Source of the DNA: Cyclobacteriaceae bacterium
Lineage (GTDB): Bacteria > Bacteroidota > Bacteroidia > Cytophagales > Cyclobacteriaceae
DNA length: 64,000 nucleotides
Direction: 5' to 3'
NCBI GenBank assembly: GCA_028281285.1
Contig: JANQKF010000032.1
Span: 1 to 64,000, forward strand
The first letter of the stretch is position 1; the number at the start of each line of letters is the position of its first letter. The position numbers were made by a program, and so were the translations under genes. Below, in pieces: positions 1 through 8,187 of this stretch. The notes beneath the pieces were generated by a model. It ran no database searches. It saw only the letters and a list, made by a program, of their open reading frames with translations, and was not told where the DNA came from.

Positions 1-415
1 ACCCTTCTCTACGTACGCCATAGGGGTTTATGCCAAATATTATGGCATTGGTATTGTCTTGGAATGGGTCAAACAAAACAGAGAAACTGTCATTGCCATC
101 TCCAAAAAAATCTCGTCTTAATGATGGGGTTACATATTCCCTATCGGGGTCGGGGTTTGCCATATATGCAGAAACATAAATATTCTGATCATCATACATG
201 ATTTTTGCCACTGTCGTATATTCCGCTAGAGAAGAATCATAGGGAAAGAATTGCATAAAATTAAAGGCTGAATCTGCCTCCAACCATTGTGGTTCATCGA
301 GTATTCCATCAATCTTGATGGGGCCACTAATCCTTTTGATCGTAATATTTTGAGCGGTAGCATTAAGCACCCCAAAAAATGCCAAAGCATAGAACAGCTT
401 GGTGAATTTATGCAT
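1..415 (-). CDS. DUF5916-type secreted protein, N-terminal part (runs off left edge)
   Basis: The minus strand is open from an ATG at 413-415 to the window edge (138 codons, no stop), so the C-terminus is missing. The product starts with a signal peptide (MHKFTKLFYALAFFGVLNATAQ) cut after TAQ. Next is a carbohydrate-binding family 9-like fold start: KRISGPIKIDGILDEPQW, then a YVSAYMANPDP strand and FGDGNDSFSVLFDPFQD. This pattern is typical of DUF5916 proteins, which join a CBM9-like N-domain to a large C-terminal region predicted to be an outer-membrane beta-barrel. Only the N-domain can be seen here. Export across the inner membrane is well supported; the molecular role is unknown for the family. 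Confidence 0.8.
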   Translation of the reverse strand, partial: MHKFTKLFYALAFFGVLNATAQNITIKRISGPIKIDGILDEPQWLEADSAFNFMQFFPYDSSLAEYTTVAKIMYDDQNIYVSAYMANPDPDREYVTPSLRRDFFGDGNDSFSVLFDPFQDNTNAIIFGINPYGVRREG

Positions 416-491
416 GGCTGCAAATGTAAGAGTTATACGCCAAGGAAGTTCTCAATTTATACCAGCGGACTATTACTTTCTTCAGCACTGT

Positions 492-2150
492 CTATTTTCC
501 AGGTAAAAAGTCAGGTGGATGCATCTCATCAAATTCTGTCATCTCCTGAAATTTTTTGGCCAAGAGTAGGATTACTTCTTCATCATATAAGTTTCCAATT
601 AAGGTAAAACTGGTTGGTCTGTTCCTTTTGTCCAAACCGGTGGGAACAGAAACGACCGGATGTCCTGTAAGATTGGTGATCATCAACTGACTTCCTCCAA
701 AAGTTGGTGAAATCAATATGTCCAGATCTTTCATAATTTCATGCATCTCATTAATTAATCGCCTTCGGTGACGGTTGGCTTGAAGATACTCTACCGCAGG
801 TATGAACCGACTTTGACGCAACGAATTGGCTCTTGATCCGGGATGTTGTTCCACCATGACGTCCACTCCCTTATCTCTTACTAAATCATCAAAGAAAGTG
901 CCTGCTTCAGCCCTAAGGATGATGTCAAATGCCTGAAAAGGGAACTCTTTTGGCAGGGAAACTTCCACCGGCTCAATGCCTATCCCATTAAGCTTCTCCA
1001 AGGCACTCCTCAGGTTATCGCCACTGGCCGTTTTGTCCCGATCTACGAATTCTTTTAGATAACCCACCCGGAGCTGGCTAAAATCCCTCGAGTCTCGAAA
1101 TCCAAAACTATAATCGCTGGTAGACGGATCTTTGGGATCGTTTCCATTGATCACACTAAAGACTATCGCACAGTCCTCAGCATTTCGACATAGCGGCCCT
1201 ACTTTGTCCATCGACCACGAAAGACTCATTACACCATGTCTACTGACACGACCATAAGTTGGCCTAAGTCCTGTAACACCATTACGCGTACTCGGAGAGG
1301 TAATCGAGCCAAGGGTCTCTGTCCCGAGTGAAAACGCAACTAAACCGGCAGATGTGGCGGAGCCGGAGCCAGCCGATGAGCCGCTCGCACCTTGAGTAAT
1401 GTCCCAAGGGTTCTTGGTTTTGCCATTAAACCACACATCACCTCTTGCTAAAGAACCGGAAACGAGTTTGGCTATCAAAACCGCACCGGCCGCCTCAAGT
1501 CGCTTTACAACAGTTGCAGTATACTCAATCTCTTGATTTTCATAGGGCTTTGCTCCCCAGGTTGTGTTATAGCCTTCAACGGCCATCAAATCCTTTACAC
1601 CATAAGGTATTCCATGAAGAATTCCTCGATACTGACCCGCAGCAATTTCCTGATCGGCTCGTCTGGCCTGTTCAAGGGCCAGGTTCTCAGTTAATGTGAT
1701 CACACTTTGAAGTACTCCATCATGTTTCTTGATCCTCGAGATGTACATTCGAGTCAATTCCTCCGAGCTCACCTTTTGGTTCTTTATCAATGAGGCGAGT
1801 TTGGGAATTGGGTAAAAAGCTAACTCTTCAAGATCAGAGGGCCTTTCTACTCCCTCCTCTACCTTCCAAATCGGTTTGGCCGCGTAGTATGGCTCCTCGA
1901 AACCACTTGGAATGGGATCGAAGACCATGGCAGGAAAGGTTTCCCTATCCACCGAAAACTTACGCATGGCTTCATAGCCGCGTCTGTTTCTTCTCAAGTA
2001 GTTATACATCGTGTCGATGTTGGCTTCCGAGAATTCAAGTCCAATCATTTTTTGAGCACCAGCGATATCGCTGGTGGTGAAACTCACATTGCTTGCAGTT
2101 TTGCAGCTTACTACAAACATTGCCAGACAGATACCCAGAAAATACTTCAT
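492..2150 (-). CDS. Amidase signature family lipoprotein
   Basis: The protein belongs to the amidase signature (Ser-cisSer-Lys) hydrolases, which cleave amide bonds. In the longest frame (start 2213) the triad is visible as K207 (GVKDL), cis-Ser S279 (GASGSSAGSG) and nucleophile S303 (TLGSITSPS). The 24-residue cis-Ser to nucleophile spacing matches fatty-acid amide hydrolase. I chose the Met at 2150 because it gives a compact signal peptide (MKYFLGICLAMFVVSC) with a lipobox ending at Cys; the Met at 2162 also works. An N-terminal extension of about 100 residues precedes the catalytic domain. The product is likely a periplasmic or surface lipoprotein; the substrate cannot be read from sequence. 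It is transcribed divergently from the AraC gene at 2330. Confidence 0.88.
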   Translation of the reverse strand: MKYFLGICLAMFVVSCKTASNVSFTTSDIAGAQKMIGLEFSEANIDTMYNYLRRNRRGYEAMRKFSVDRETFPAMVFDPIPSGFEEPYYAAKPIWKVEEGVERPSDLEELAFYPIPKLASLIKNQKVSSEELTRMYISRIKKHDGVLQSVITLTENLALEQARRADQEIAAGQYRGILHGIPYGVKDLMAVEGYNTTWGAKPYENQEIEYTATVVKRLEAAGAVLIAKLVSGSLARGDVWFNGKTKNPWDITQGASGSSAGSGSATSAGLVAFSLGTETLGSITSPSTRNGVTGLRPTYGRVSRHGVMSLSWSMDKVGPLCRNAEDCAIVFSVINGNDPKDPSTSDYSFGFRDSRDFSQLRVGYLKEFVDRDKTASGDNLRSALEKLNGIGIEPVEVSLPKEFPFQAFDIILRAEAGTFFDDLVRDKGVDVMVEQHPGSRANSLRQSRFIPAVEYLQANRHRRRLINEMHEIMKDLDILISPTFGGSQLMITNLTGHPVVSVPTGLDKRNRPTSFTLIGNLYDEEVILLLAKKFQEMTEFDEMHPPDFLPGK

Positions 2151-2329
2151 AACAGAATTCATAAGTGTTCTTTTGACCTCAGTTGATGGCCCAAAATGCT
2201 CAAAAATTGCCATAATAATAAACCATTGAAATAAATAAGAACGTGGTCAGAATGGTTCCTTGAATCAATCTAGAATAGAAATTTCGAACGACCTTAGATT
2301 TATCAAAATCAGAGCCTATTTTTACCAAA

Positions 2330-3451
2330 ATGGCATTGAATCTTTGGTCAGTTTTACTAATTGCTTCCGCATCCCAATGCGTTTTTCTAATAGCACTCTT
2401 TGCCATTCGACCTCCGGCAAATAGAAAAGCACTGTTGTTTCTTCTTCTTTTGATTTTAGTCCTTCTTGCCATCAATGTCAATAATATCTGGTATGCCTCC
2501 TATCTCTATAGAAACGGGTTAGGGATTGCGGGATTTGCAAGAGGAATGATCCTGCTTTTGGGACCATTATTTTTTCTTTATACAAAGGCGGTTATACGTC
2601 AGGACTTTAGTCTCAACTGGGCCCAATTGCTTCATCTCGTTCCTTTTTTAATAGCTTGGGTTTTGATCTATCAGCAGGATAGCCCAAACAATGCTGAGGA
2701 GGCGGTCATTGTACTAGACCGTTTTATGTCTGGTGAACTGCCCATAAGTACCTTATCTATTTCCAGGTTCATTCTCTATCCGGTTCATCTGGCCGTCTAT
2801 ATTTATCTAAGCAGACGGGAAATGCTCAGATCTTTACTTCTCGAGAGTAAGGATTTCCTGGTGTCTACCGAACTCCGGGTAAGCTGGTTGCAAAAGGCCA
2901 ATTGGACCTTAATCCTTATAGGAATTCAACAAGTAGGTTTCACCATTTACATGATCAGCGATGGACACTATACCATTGTGAGTAATTTTGTTCTAACCTT
3001 GTTGATTTCCGGGTTTGCCTACCTGATTGCTTATCAGACCATATTCAACTCGAACCAACTGCTTCCCGATTTTAGTGCCAGGTACAAATCGGTAAGAATC
3101 AAAGATGATACTCGTGAAGATCTACTTAAAGGTTTGGACAGACTGTTTGATCAAGAAAAGATATTCAGAAATCCGGATCTCAAAATTCAGGAGGTTGCTA
3201 ACCGGTTGAATACTTCCGCACACATTCTTTCCAATCTCATCAATACATCGAAGGGTAAGAGCTTTTTCGAGCTCCTTAATCACCATAGGATTGAAGAGTT
3301 CATTGCTATTGCTCAAAACGGGGAATATGCAAACTACTCAATCATGGGGATGGCCAATGAAGCGGGCTATAAAAGCAAATCTTCATTCAATACAGCCTTC
3401 AAAAAACATACGGGTGAAACCCCGAGCGAATACCTAAAAAATCGACCATAA
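2330..3451 (+). CDS. AraC family regulator with multi-TM N-terminal sensor half
   Basis: The first ~240 residues form about seven hydrophobic segments (LLFLLLLILVLLAI, ILLLGPLFFLYTKA, LHLVPFLIAWVLIY and others). This is followed by a cytosolic linker and a C-terminal AraC-type double helix-turn-helix (about residues 275-373) ending FKKHTGETPSEYLKN, the family signature. The layout (membrane sensor fused to HTH_18) is common in Bacteroidota and suggests a membrane-bound one-component regulator. The ligand is unknown. It sits head-to-head with the amidase and upstream of the pair at 3552 and 3920, any of which might be its targets. That link is inference. Confidence 0.9.
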   Translation: MALNLWSVLLIASASQCVFLIALFAIRPPANRKALLFLLLLILVLLAINVNNIWYASYLYRNGLGIAGFARGMILLLGPLFFLYTKAVIRQDFSLNWAQLLHLVPFLIAWVLIYQQDSPNNAEEAVIVLDRFMSGELPISTLSISRFILYPVHLAVYIYLSRREMLRSLLLESKDFLVSTELRVSWLQKANWTLILIGIQQVGFTIYMISDGHYTIVSNFVLTLLISGFAYLIAYQTIFNSNQLLPDFSARYKSVRIKDDTREDLLKGLDRLFDQEKIFRNPDLKIQEVANRLNTSAHILSNLINTSKGKSFFELLNHHRIEEFIAIAQNGEYANYSIMGMANEAGYKSKSSFNTAFKKHTGETPSEYLKNRP

Positions 3452-3551
3452 GTACCATTCTGGTTCGATTTTTAGAAAGTCGAACCTCTTGACTTGGAAT
3501 ATATTCTCCAAAGACGACTTATCACCGTAGGTTTGTACAAACGAATCGACT

Positions 3552-3920
3552 ATGGGATTTGCAGAAAAACAGATTTGGTTAAATGAAAAAAGGAGAAGCT
3601 TGTCTGAACCTGTGTTCGCGACTACATCCAAAGCCCATATTGAGACTGTAACAATGAAAGTGGTAAATGAAGGAATGACGCAAGTTGAGGAGTATTTGCT
3701 CGCAATGGTTAGTGAGTTTTGGAAACATCCTTTGCTCAATGACATCAAAGTAATGAAGTGCCCGGAAAACAATGAAATGCTAATTATTTCCAGCTGGCAA
3801 GACAGTCTCGATTCGGAAGAAAGTCCATTAAATCTTCGTGAAAACCTAAAGCCACTTATTGCCGAGGGGCTGATTTTAAAATTTGAGAACAATAGCAACA
3901 ACTACGTAATCATAGAGTAA
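3552..3920 (+). CDS. Hypothetical protein, 122 aa, coupled to the next gene
   Basis: I do not recognise this family. The product is soluble and moderately charged, with no signal peptide or TM segment. The middle looks alpha-helical and the C-terminus looks like beta strands (NEMLIISSWQ, LILKFENNSNNYVIIE). Its stop codon overlaps the ATG of the next gene (TAATG at 3918-3922), so the two are probably translated together. The reading frame is preferred over the opposite-strand ORF at 3434-3901 because of this coupling and the orientation of the flanking genes. An internal Met at residue 35 could also be the start. Confidence 0.6.
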   Translation: MGFAEKQIWLNEKRRSLSEPVFATTSKAHIETVTMKVVNEGMTQVEEYLLAMVSEFWKHPLLNDIKVMKCPENNEMLIISSWQDSLDSEESPLNLRENLKPLIAEGLILKFENNSNNYVIIE

Positions 3921-4849
3921 TGAAAGTGAATATTTTCAACCCAATCACCTTATTCTCACTGATAGCCATCTGTCTGGGAGTATCAACATCGCTGTGTGCC
4001 CAACAAGAAACCTGGAAAGGAACGTTGAGCCTCCCTCGAGGAGACCAGAAAGCTGAAACTACCTTGGATTTTGGTGACAGTACGGGTGTGTTTCAGTTAC
4101 CTGATTTGATCCCCGTTCCCTTACGAGTTACGAATGCCAGTAGGGTGAAAGATTCCGTCTTTTTCACAGTAGGGTTCAGATCAGGACCCACCCGATTCAA
4201 AGCCAGAATATCTGGCGACAAGATGGAAGGATTCATGTATAGCACGAGAGGCAATTCAAAGTTCTCAATGAACAAAACTGAAAACCCTCCAAGTATTTTT
4301 GGCCGACCAAAACCAGGACCAGAAGTTCCAATGGTCATCACAACTCACGCGAATACCAGCTCTGAAATAGAAGTAAAAGGACGATTGGAATCACTTTTGA
4401 AGAAGTATGATCTTGAAAAATACCTCTACACCAAGGAGGTAAAGATTCAGGACAACTCGATTCCTCATAGTCATCCGATACTCGTTTTGAACACAGACTA
4501 TGCCTCTGATGTGCATTTGTTAAGCACCTTTCTGCATGAACAGATGCATTGGTACACTCTTTCAAAAGAGTACGACAATAAGAAATTAGGAGAAGCAATC
4601 TTTACAAAATATCCAAAAGTTCCCGGACCTCTTCCTGAAGGAGCTGGAGATGAAAGAAGTACCTATTTGCACATCTTGGTATGTTATCTGGAATATCACA
4701 CGCTGGAACAAGTTGTAGGGCCTGAAAAAGCCAGAGCTCATATGGAATACATGGGCACGCAATATTACAAGTGGGTGTTTCAAACTGTTGTGAAGGACTA
4801 TGGCTACTTAAAAGAGTTAGTCGAAAGTATAGGTCTGCACTTTGACTAA
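3920..4849 (+). CDS. Secreted HExxH metallopeptidase-like protein
   Basis: A signal peptide (about residues 1-27, ending SLCAQ) leads into a beta-rich domain (28-120) similar in style to the small 'wrapped' domains found in many secreted Bacteroidota hydrolases. A C-terminal domain (150-309) contains HEQMH at H206-E207-H210, matching the zinc-protease HExxH core, and a downstream acidic helix (VCYLEYHTLEQV) that could supply a third ligand. No known peptidase family was recognised, so zinc binding is inferred from the motif. Translation is coupled to the 122-aa gene upstream. A weak hairpin follows it and separates it from the convergent hydrolase gene. Confidence 0.7.
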   Translation: MKVNIFNPITLFSLIAICLGVSTSLCAQQETWKGTLSLPRGDQKAETTLDFGDSTGVFQLPDLIPVPLRVTNASRVKDSVFFTVGFRSGPTRFKARISGDKMEGFMYSTRGNSKFSMNKTENPPSIFGRPKPGPEVPMVITTHANTSSEIEVKGRLESLLKKYDLEKYLYTKEVKIQDNSIPHSHPILVLNTDYASDVHLLSTFLHEQMHWYTLSKEYDNKKLGEAIFTKYPKVPGPLPEGAGDERSTYLHILVCYLEYHTLEQVVGPEKARAHMEYMGTQYYKWVFQTVVKDYGYLKELVESIGLHFD

Positions 4850-4864
4850 ATGTTCATTATGTGT

Positions 4865-4890
4865 CTCCGGCCCCATTCCCGGAGGCATGT
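4865..4890. terminator. Weak hairpin between convergent genes
   Basis: CTCCGG (4865-4870) pairs with CCGGAG (4879-4884) across an 8-nt loop and is followed by ATGTTTT. The stem is short and the T-run imperfect. Its place between two convergent stop codons supports a terminator role. Confidence 0.4.
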
Positions 4891-4892
4891 TT

Positions 4893-6368
4893 TCATCTCT
4901 TCATCAACTCTTTTAAAGTGAACATAAGTTCTGTGTAAGCTCCATTAAGCTTATTGCTCAAAAGAATTACAGTCAATCCTGAAGACTTGTCTACATTAAA
5001 CATGGTTCCAGCTCCAGGACCTTGCCCTCCATGTCCGAACCCTGATTGAAACCCATCATTGATTACAAACCCATAGCCATAAAGCATCCCTCCTCCATTC
5101 AAGACCGTCTGTTGTGAAGTTGCCATCTCGAAAGTCTCCTTCTTTAATAACTGGTGGTTCATCAAAGCATTTCGAAATTTGAGTAAATCACGACAAGTGG
5201 AATACCCCCCTCCTGCCGAACTACCCATTAGTCCGCCTCTTTCTTTTATCACTTCATCATTGCCAAGTTCAAGGTAGCCGACCGCAAACTTGTCTTCCTG
5301 ATTTCTTTGGTAATAGCCCGAATTCTCCATTTGTGCTGGACGAAAAATGTTTTGTTCAATGAAATCATAATAGCTTACGCCAGACACTGACTCTATGATC
5401 AGCCCCAACAGAATAAAGCCAGAATTACTATAAGAGCCTTGACTACCTGCAGGAGAAAAAACCAGCGGTTTACTGTGGATAAAAGGTAAATATTGTTGGT
5501 GAGTTGATACTTTGTCCCAATGCTTCTCAAATTCAGAATCCCAGAATTCACCTACCCCAGAGCCATGAGATAATAGATGAGCTACGGTAGTGTTTGAAGC
5601 AAACTCTTTATTAGGATAATCAGGCAGAAACTTTATTAGTGGATCACTCAGACTGAGTTTTCCTAACTCAAACAGCTGCAGGATTCCTACTGCTGTAAAC
5701 ATTTTGCCGGTTGATGCCAGATTAAAAGGAGTGTCTGAATTGATTTTTCTTCCTGTATCATGGTTTGCTATGCCGTATGTTTTCTCTACCAGTACTTGAT
5801 CGTGTTTAGCAATCAACAGGCTTCCTGACAGTCCATTCTCAGAGCCCAATTGTGTGGCATACTCATCTAATTGCTTTAGGACATTTGTGTCAATAAAATC
5901 TCCCGAACCAATATCAGATGGTGGAGCAGCCAGTACAATATTAATGCGCTCAGTTCTCAAGTCTCCGTCATTCTTGAATACAAGCTGGAAATTCCTCCAA
6001 TCACCTATTTTGGGGATGTTAACAATGACATGAACCGTGGAGTAGTTGTCACCCATTGTGAGCCTCACTTTTCCGGAATTCACAGGACCGAAATCCTCTC
6101 GAAACGAGCTGGTCCATTCATCTGCACTTTGCTCCGCAAAAATAGATCGACCCAATTCAAGTGCCCTGCTCTCATCATCCACGTTGAAGAGCTCTAACAA
6201 TTTCTCTCCCTTTTGCCTCAATTCGGCCTGAAGTCGCTCTTGAATCGATGGGTTACTTTTGTCAACCGTGAAACCTTGACCGAAGGTGCACTCCAACGTG
6301 AAAGAGAATAGACAAACGAAGCAAACCATGGCCCGTGAGTTAAACAGTGTTAAAGCTCTATTGATCAT
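4893..6368 (-). CDS. Serine hydrolase, class C beta-lactamase fold, secreted
   Basis: The penicillin-binding/beta-lactamase fold motifs are all present. In the longest frame (start 6443) they are S244-T-G-K247 (SxxK nucleophile), Y338-S-N340 (YxN) and H471-G-G (in place of KTG). The HGG variant is usual in esterase/peptidase-like relatives, so antibiotic hydrolysis is not implied. I start it at the Met at 6368, which gives a signal peptide ending LECTFGQ; the longer form begins with an unlikely basic stretch. Residues 60-190 form an extra N-terminal domain resembling the DUF3471/SnoaL-like add-ons of such proteins. It is divergent from the LytTR gene at 6497, with a 128-bp shared promoter region. 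Confidence 0.9.
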   Translation of the reverse strand: MINRALTLFNSRAMVCFVCLFSFTLECTFGQGFTVDKSNPSIQERLQAELRQKGEKLLELFNVDDESRALELGRSIFAEQSADEWTSSFREDFGPVNSGKVRLTMGDNYSTVHVIVNIPKIGDWRNFQLVFKNDGDLRTERINIVLAAPPSDIGSGDFIDTNVLKQLDEYATQLGSENGLSGSLLIAKHDQVLVEKTYGIANHDTGRKINSDTPFNLASTGKMFTAVGILQLFELGKLSLSDPLIKFLPDYPNKEFASNTTVAHLLSHGSGVGEFWDSEFEKHWDKVSTHQQYLPFIHSKPLVFSPAGSQGSYSNSGFILLGLIIESVSGVSYYDFIEQNIFRPAQMENSGYYQRNQEDKFAVGYLELGNDEVIKERGGLMGSSAGGGYSTCRDLLKFRNALMNHQLLKKETFEMATSQQTVLNGGGMLYGYGFVINDGFQSGFGHGGQGPGAGTMFNVDKSSGLTVILLSNKLNGAYTELMFTLKELMKR

Positions 6369-6496
6369 AATTGAAATCTGTCGATGTTTGTAGTGCACAA
6401 CAACGGGAAGTCTCTTTAACAAGGCCACGATTAGTCTCGCCATGTTCTGAACTTCCCGGTTTTTGGTGCGAACAGGTTTGATTTCGGGACTGAATT

Positions 6497-7279
6497 ATGA
6501 AGGTAGATTTCTGGTCGGTATTCAAATTGATGGCCATTTGGTCGTTCATCGTTCTTATTTCGTTTCTGTTACAAATCATATTTGATAAAGTCGAAATAGG
6601 AAAGCTCTCCATCAGGGAACAATTGAACACATTCGCTTATGGAGTTGCTATAATAATGGTTATTATGTTTTTGCATCGTCACCCTAAATTTCCAGACCTA
6701 TTTGACACCCGTTGGTTTGTTTTCCAACTCATCCTTGGACTTTTCAGCTATTTTGTTTTCGAAGGAATTTTCATTGAGTCCATCATTCTTCCGGCTGAAA
6801 ATGCGATGTTCACTGTCAAAGCATCGAGTCTTGGCAGTTCTTATATTGACAAAATACTTGGGAATGGTTTTGGCATCTATGCCATTACCATTGGAACATT
6901 TTCCGGACTGAACTACAAAAAAGAACAGATAGTCGGTAAGAAAAAATCAGAATTCCTGACGGAAATCAAAATTAAACTCAGAGAACGCACCTATTTCATT
7001 TCCACTGATTCAATATCCTATATCAAATCGGCAAATAATTACTGTGATATTCATACCAAGAATGGCGTTCACGTGATTCGAGAGACTATATCGGGATTGG
7101 AATCTGATTTGGACCCATTGGAATTCATGAGGATTCACCGATCAATTATAGTCAGAATCTCCTGCATTCAAGAGTTTTATTCAAAAGAGAGTGAAGTGAA
7201 GGTCCTTCTGAAGAATGGTGAAAAACTCAATGTAGGAAACACTTATAGGAAAGCATTTATGGCCAGGTTTGACATTTAG
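6497..7279 (+). CDS. Membrane-anchored LytTR transcription regulator
   Basis: The first ~135 residues hold about four hydrophobic segments (FKLMAIWSFIVLISFLLQII, FAYGVAIIMVIMF, FVFQLILGLFSYFVFEGIF, GNGFGIYAITIGTF). Residues ~155-260 are a LytTR DNA-binding domain with the usual landmarks: FISTDSISYIKSANNYCDIH, a TISGLE turn, FMRIHRSIIV and a C-terminal NVGNTYRKAF. There is no receiver domain, so the TM part is presumably the sensor. The neighbouring divergent serine hydrolase is the obvious candidate target, by position only. Confidence 0.9.
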   Translation: MKVDFWSVFKLMAIWSFIVLISFLLQIIFDKVEIGKLSIREQLNTFAYGVAIIMVIMFLHRHPKFPDLFDTRWFVFQLILGLFSYFVFEGIFIESIILPAENAMFTVKASSLGSSYIDKILGNGFGIYAITIGTFSGLNYKKEQIVGKKKSEFLTEIKIKLRERTYFISTDSISYIKSANNYCDIHTKNGVHVIRETISGLESDLDPLEFMRIHRSIIVRISCIQEFYSKESEVKVLLKNGEKLNVGNTYRKAFMARFDI

Positions 7280-7280
7280 T

Positions 7281-8147
7281 CTATTCATCCAGGCAACAGT
7301 GCTTATATTTTTCATTGCTCCCACATGGGCATTTCGAATTGCGTCCCAATTTGAGTGGTTTCTTTGGATTTCTTCCTAATATCTTATCCGGATTCTGATT
7401 AAAAACCATTGTCATCATTTGATAAAGATCCGGGTGTTTGTCTTTGAAGAGATGCGGTCGTTCAAAGAAATACTCTCCGGCTACTGCAAAAAACTCTCTT
7501 GAACTCGTTGCCGCATAGCCACGAATGTCTGACTTCCCTTGGTCAATATCCTGAATTTTGGATTTGATCAATTCTAACCAGGGCAAGACATAGCTTTGAC
7601 TTCTGAAAACAGGAGGTACTCCATCCACACTTCCACTTTCCTTGTCGTAAAGGTGGATGAACTCGTGAATACCGACATTCCTTTTATCCCTACTATTATC
7701 AAAACCTAAATGAAGGGCCTTTTTTGATAGTATCATTTTACCCTCCATGGTCCCATCTCCTACCATGCCATTGATAAAAACTTCGGGATCGTGATAGTTA
7801 AAGTTCCAATCAAAAGCTCTTGGGTATAGGATTACCTCATTAAGATGAGAATAGTGCCAGTGTGGAAAACCAAACAAGGGAATGACTGCACTACTGGCAA
7901 CTAAGAGTCGGTCTTCCAGTGATACCTGAACTTCGACACCGGTAATGCTTACAGTTCCCAAAAAGCCAGCAATATCATCTAGAAATTGCTCTTTTCCATT
8001 ATCGTCCAATGATCGAAAAAAGGACACTTTCTCATTGAGAATTGGTCGCCATTTAACAGGCGCTCCTTCAACTTTTTTCCCTACCCGATCTGACTTAAAC
8101 AGTAGGTAAACAATAAAGCCAGCCGCAAAAAGAAGAAAGACTACCAT
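7281..8147 (-). CDS. MtfA-type zinc peptidase with C-terminal SEC-C zinc motif
   Basis: The protein has an N-terminal TM helix (MVVFLLFAAGFIVYLLF). An MtfA-like core follows, with H161-E-F-I-H165 inside GIHEFIHLYDKE and the downstream EFFAVAGEYFFERP segment that holds the third zinc ligand in MtfA. E. coli MtfA is a cytosolic aminopeptidase that titrates the Mlc repressor. Here the last ~25 residues add a SEC-C motif (CPCGSNEKYKHCC; C273, C275, C284 or H283/C285), a small zinc finger known from SecA. The combination of TM anchor, MtfA and SEC-C is unusual. The start is the only Met before the TM helix. Confidence 0.88.
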   Translation of the reverse strand: MVVFLLFAAGFIVYLLFKSDRVGKKVEGAPVKWRPILNEKVSFFRSLDDNGKEQFLDDIAGFLGTVSITGVEVQVSLEDRLLVASSAVIPLFGFPHWHYSHLNEVILYPRAFDWNFNYHDPEVFINGMVGDGTMEGKMILSKKALHLGFDNSRDKRNVGIHEFIHLYDKESGSVDGVPPVFRSQSYVLPWLELIKSKIQDIDQGKSDIRGYAATSSREFFAVAGEYFFERPHLFKDKHPDLYQMMTMVFNQNPDKILGRNPKKPLKLGRNSKCPCGSNEKYKHCCLDE

Positions 8148-8187
8148 GACCGGCTAAATAACTAAAAGTCGTCCGGAAACCTTCCAA

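Noticed and set aside
2200-2481. A 93-codon minus-strand frame between the amidase and AraC genes
   Set aside because: It overlaps the start of the AraC regulator gene and shows no family pattern.
3462-3486. GGTTCGA/TCGAACC hairpin after the AraC gene
   Set aside because: The stem is only 7 bp with an 11-nt loop and no T-run, so a terminator call is not supported.
3434-3901. A 155-codon minus-strand frame opposite the 122-aa gene
   Set aside because: Ser/Phe-rich shadow composition; the plus-strand frame is coupled to its neighbour by a TAATG overlap.
4893-6368. Reading the serine hydrolase as an antibiotic-resistance beta-lactamase
   Set aside because: HGG instead of KTG and an added N-terminal domain point to an esterase/peptidase-type relative.
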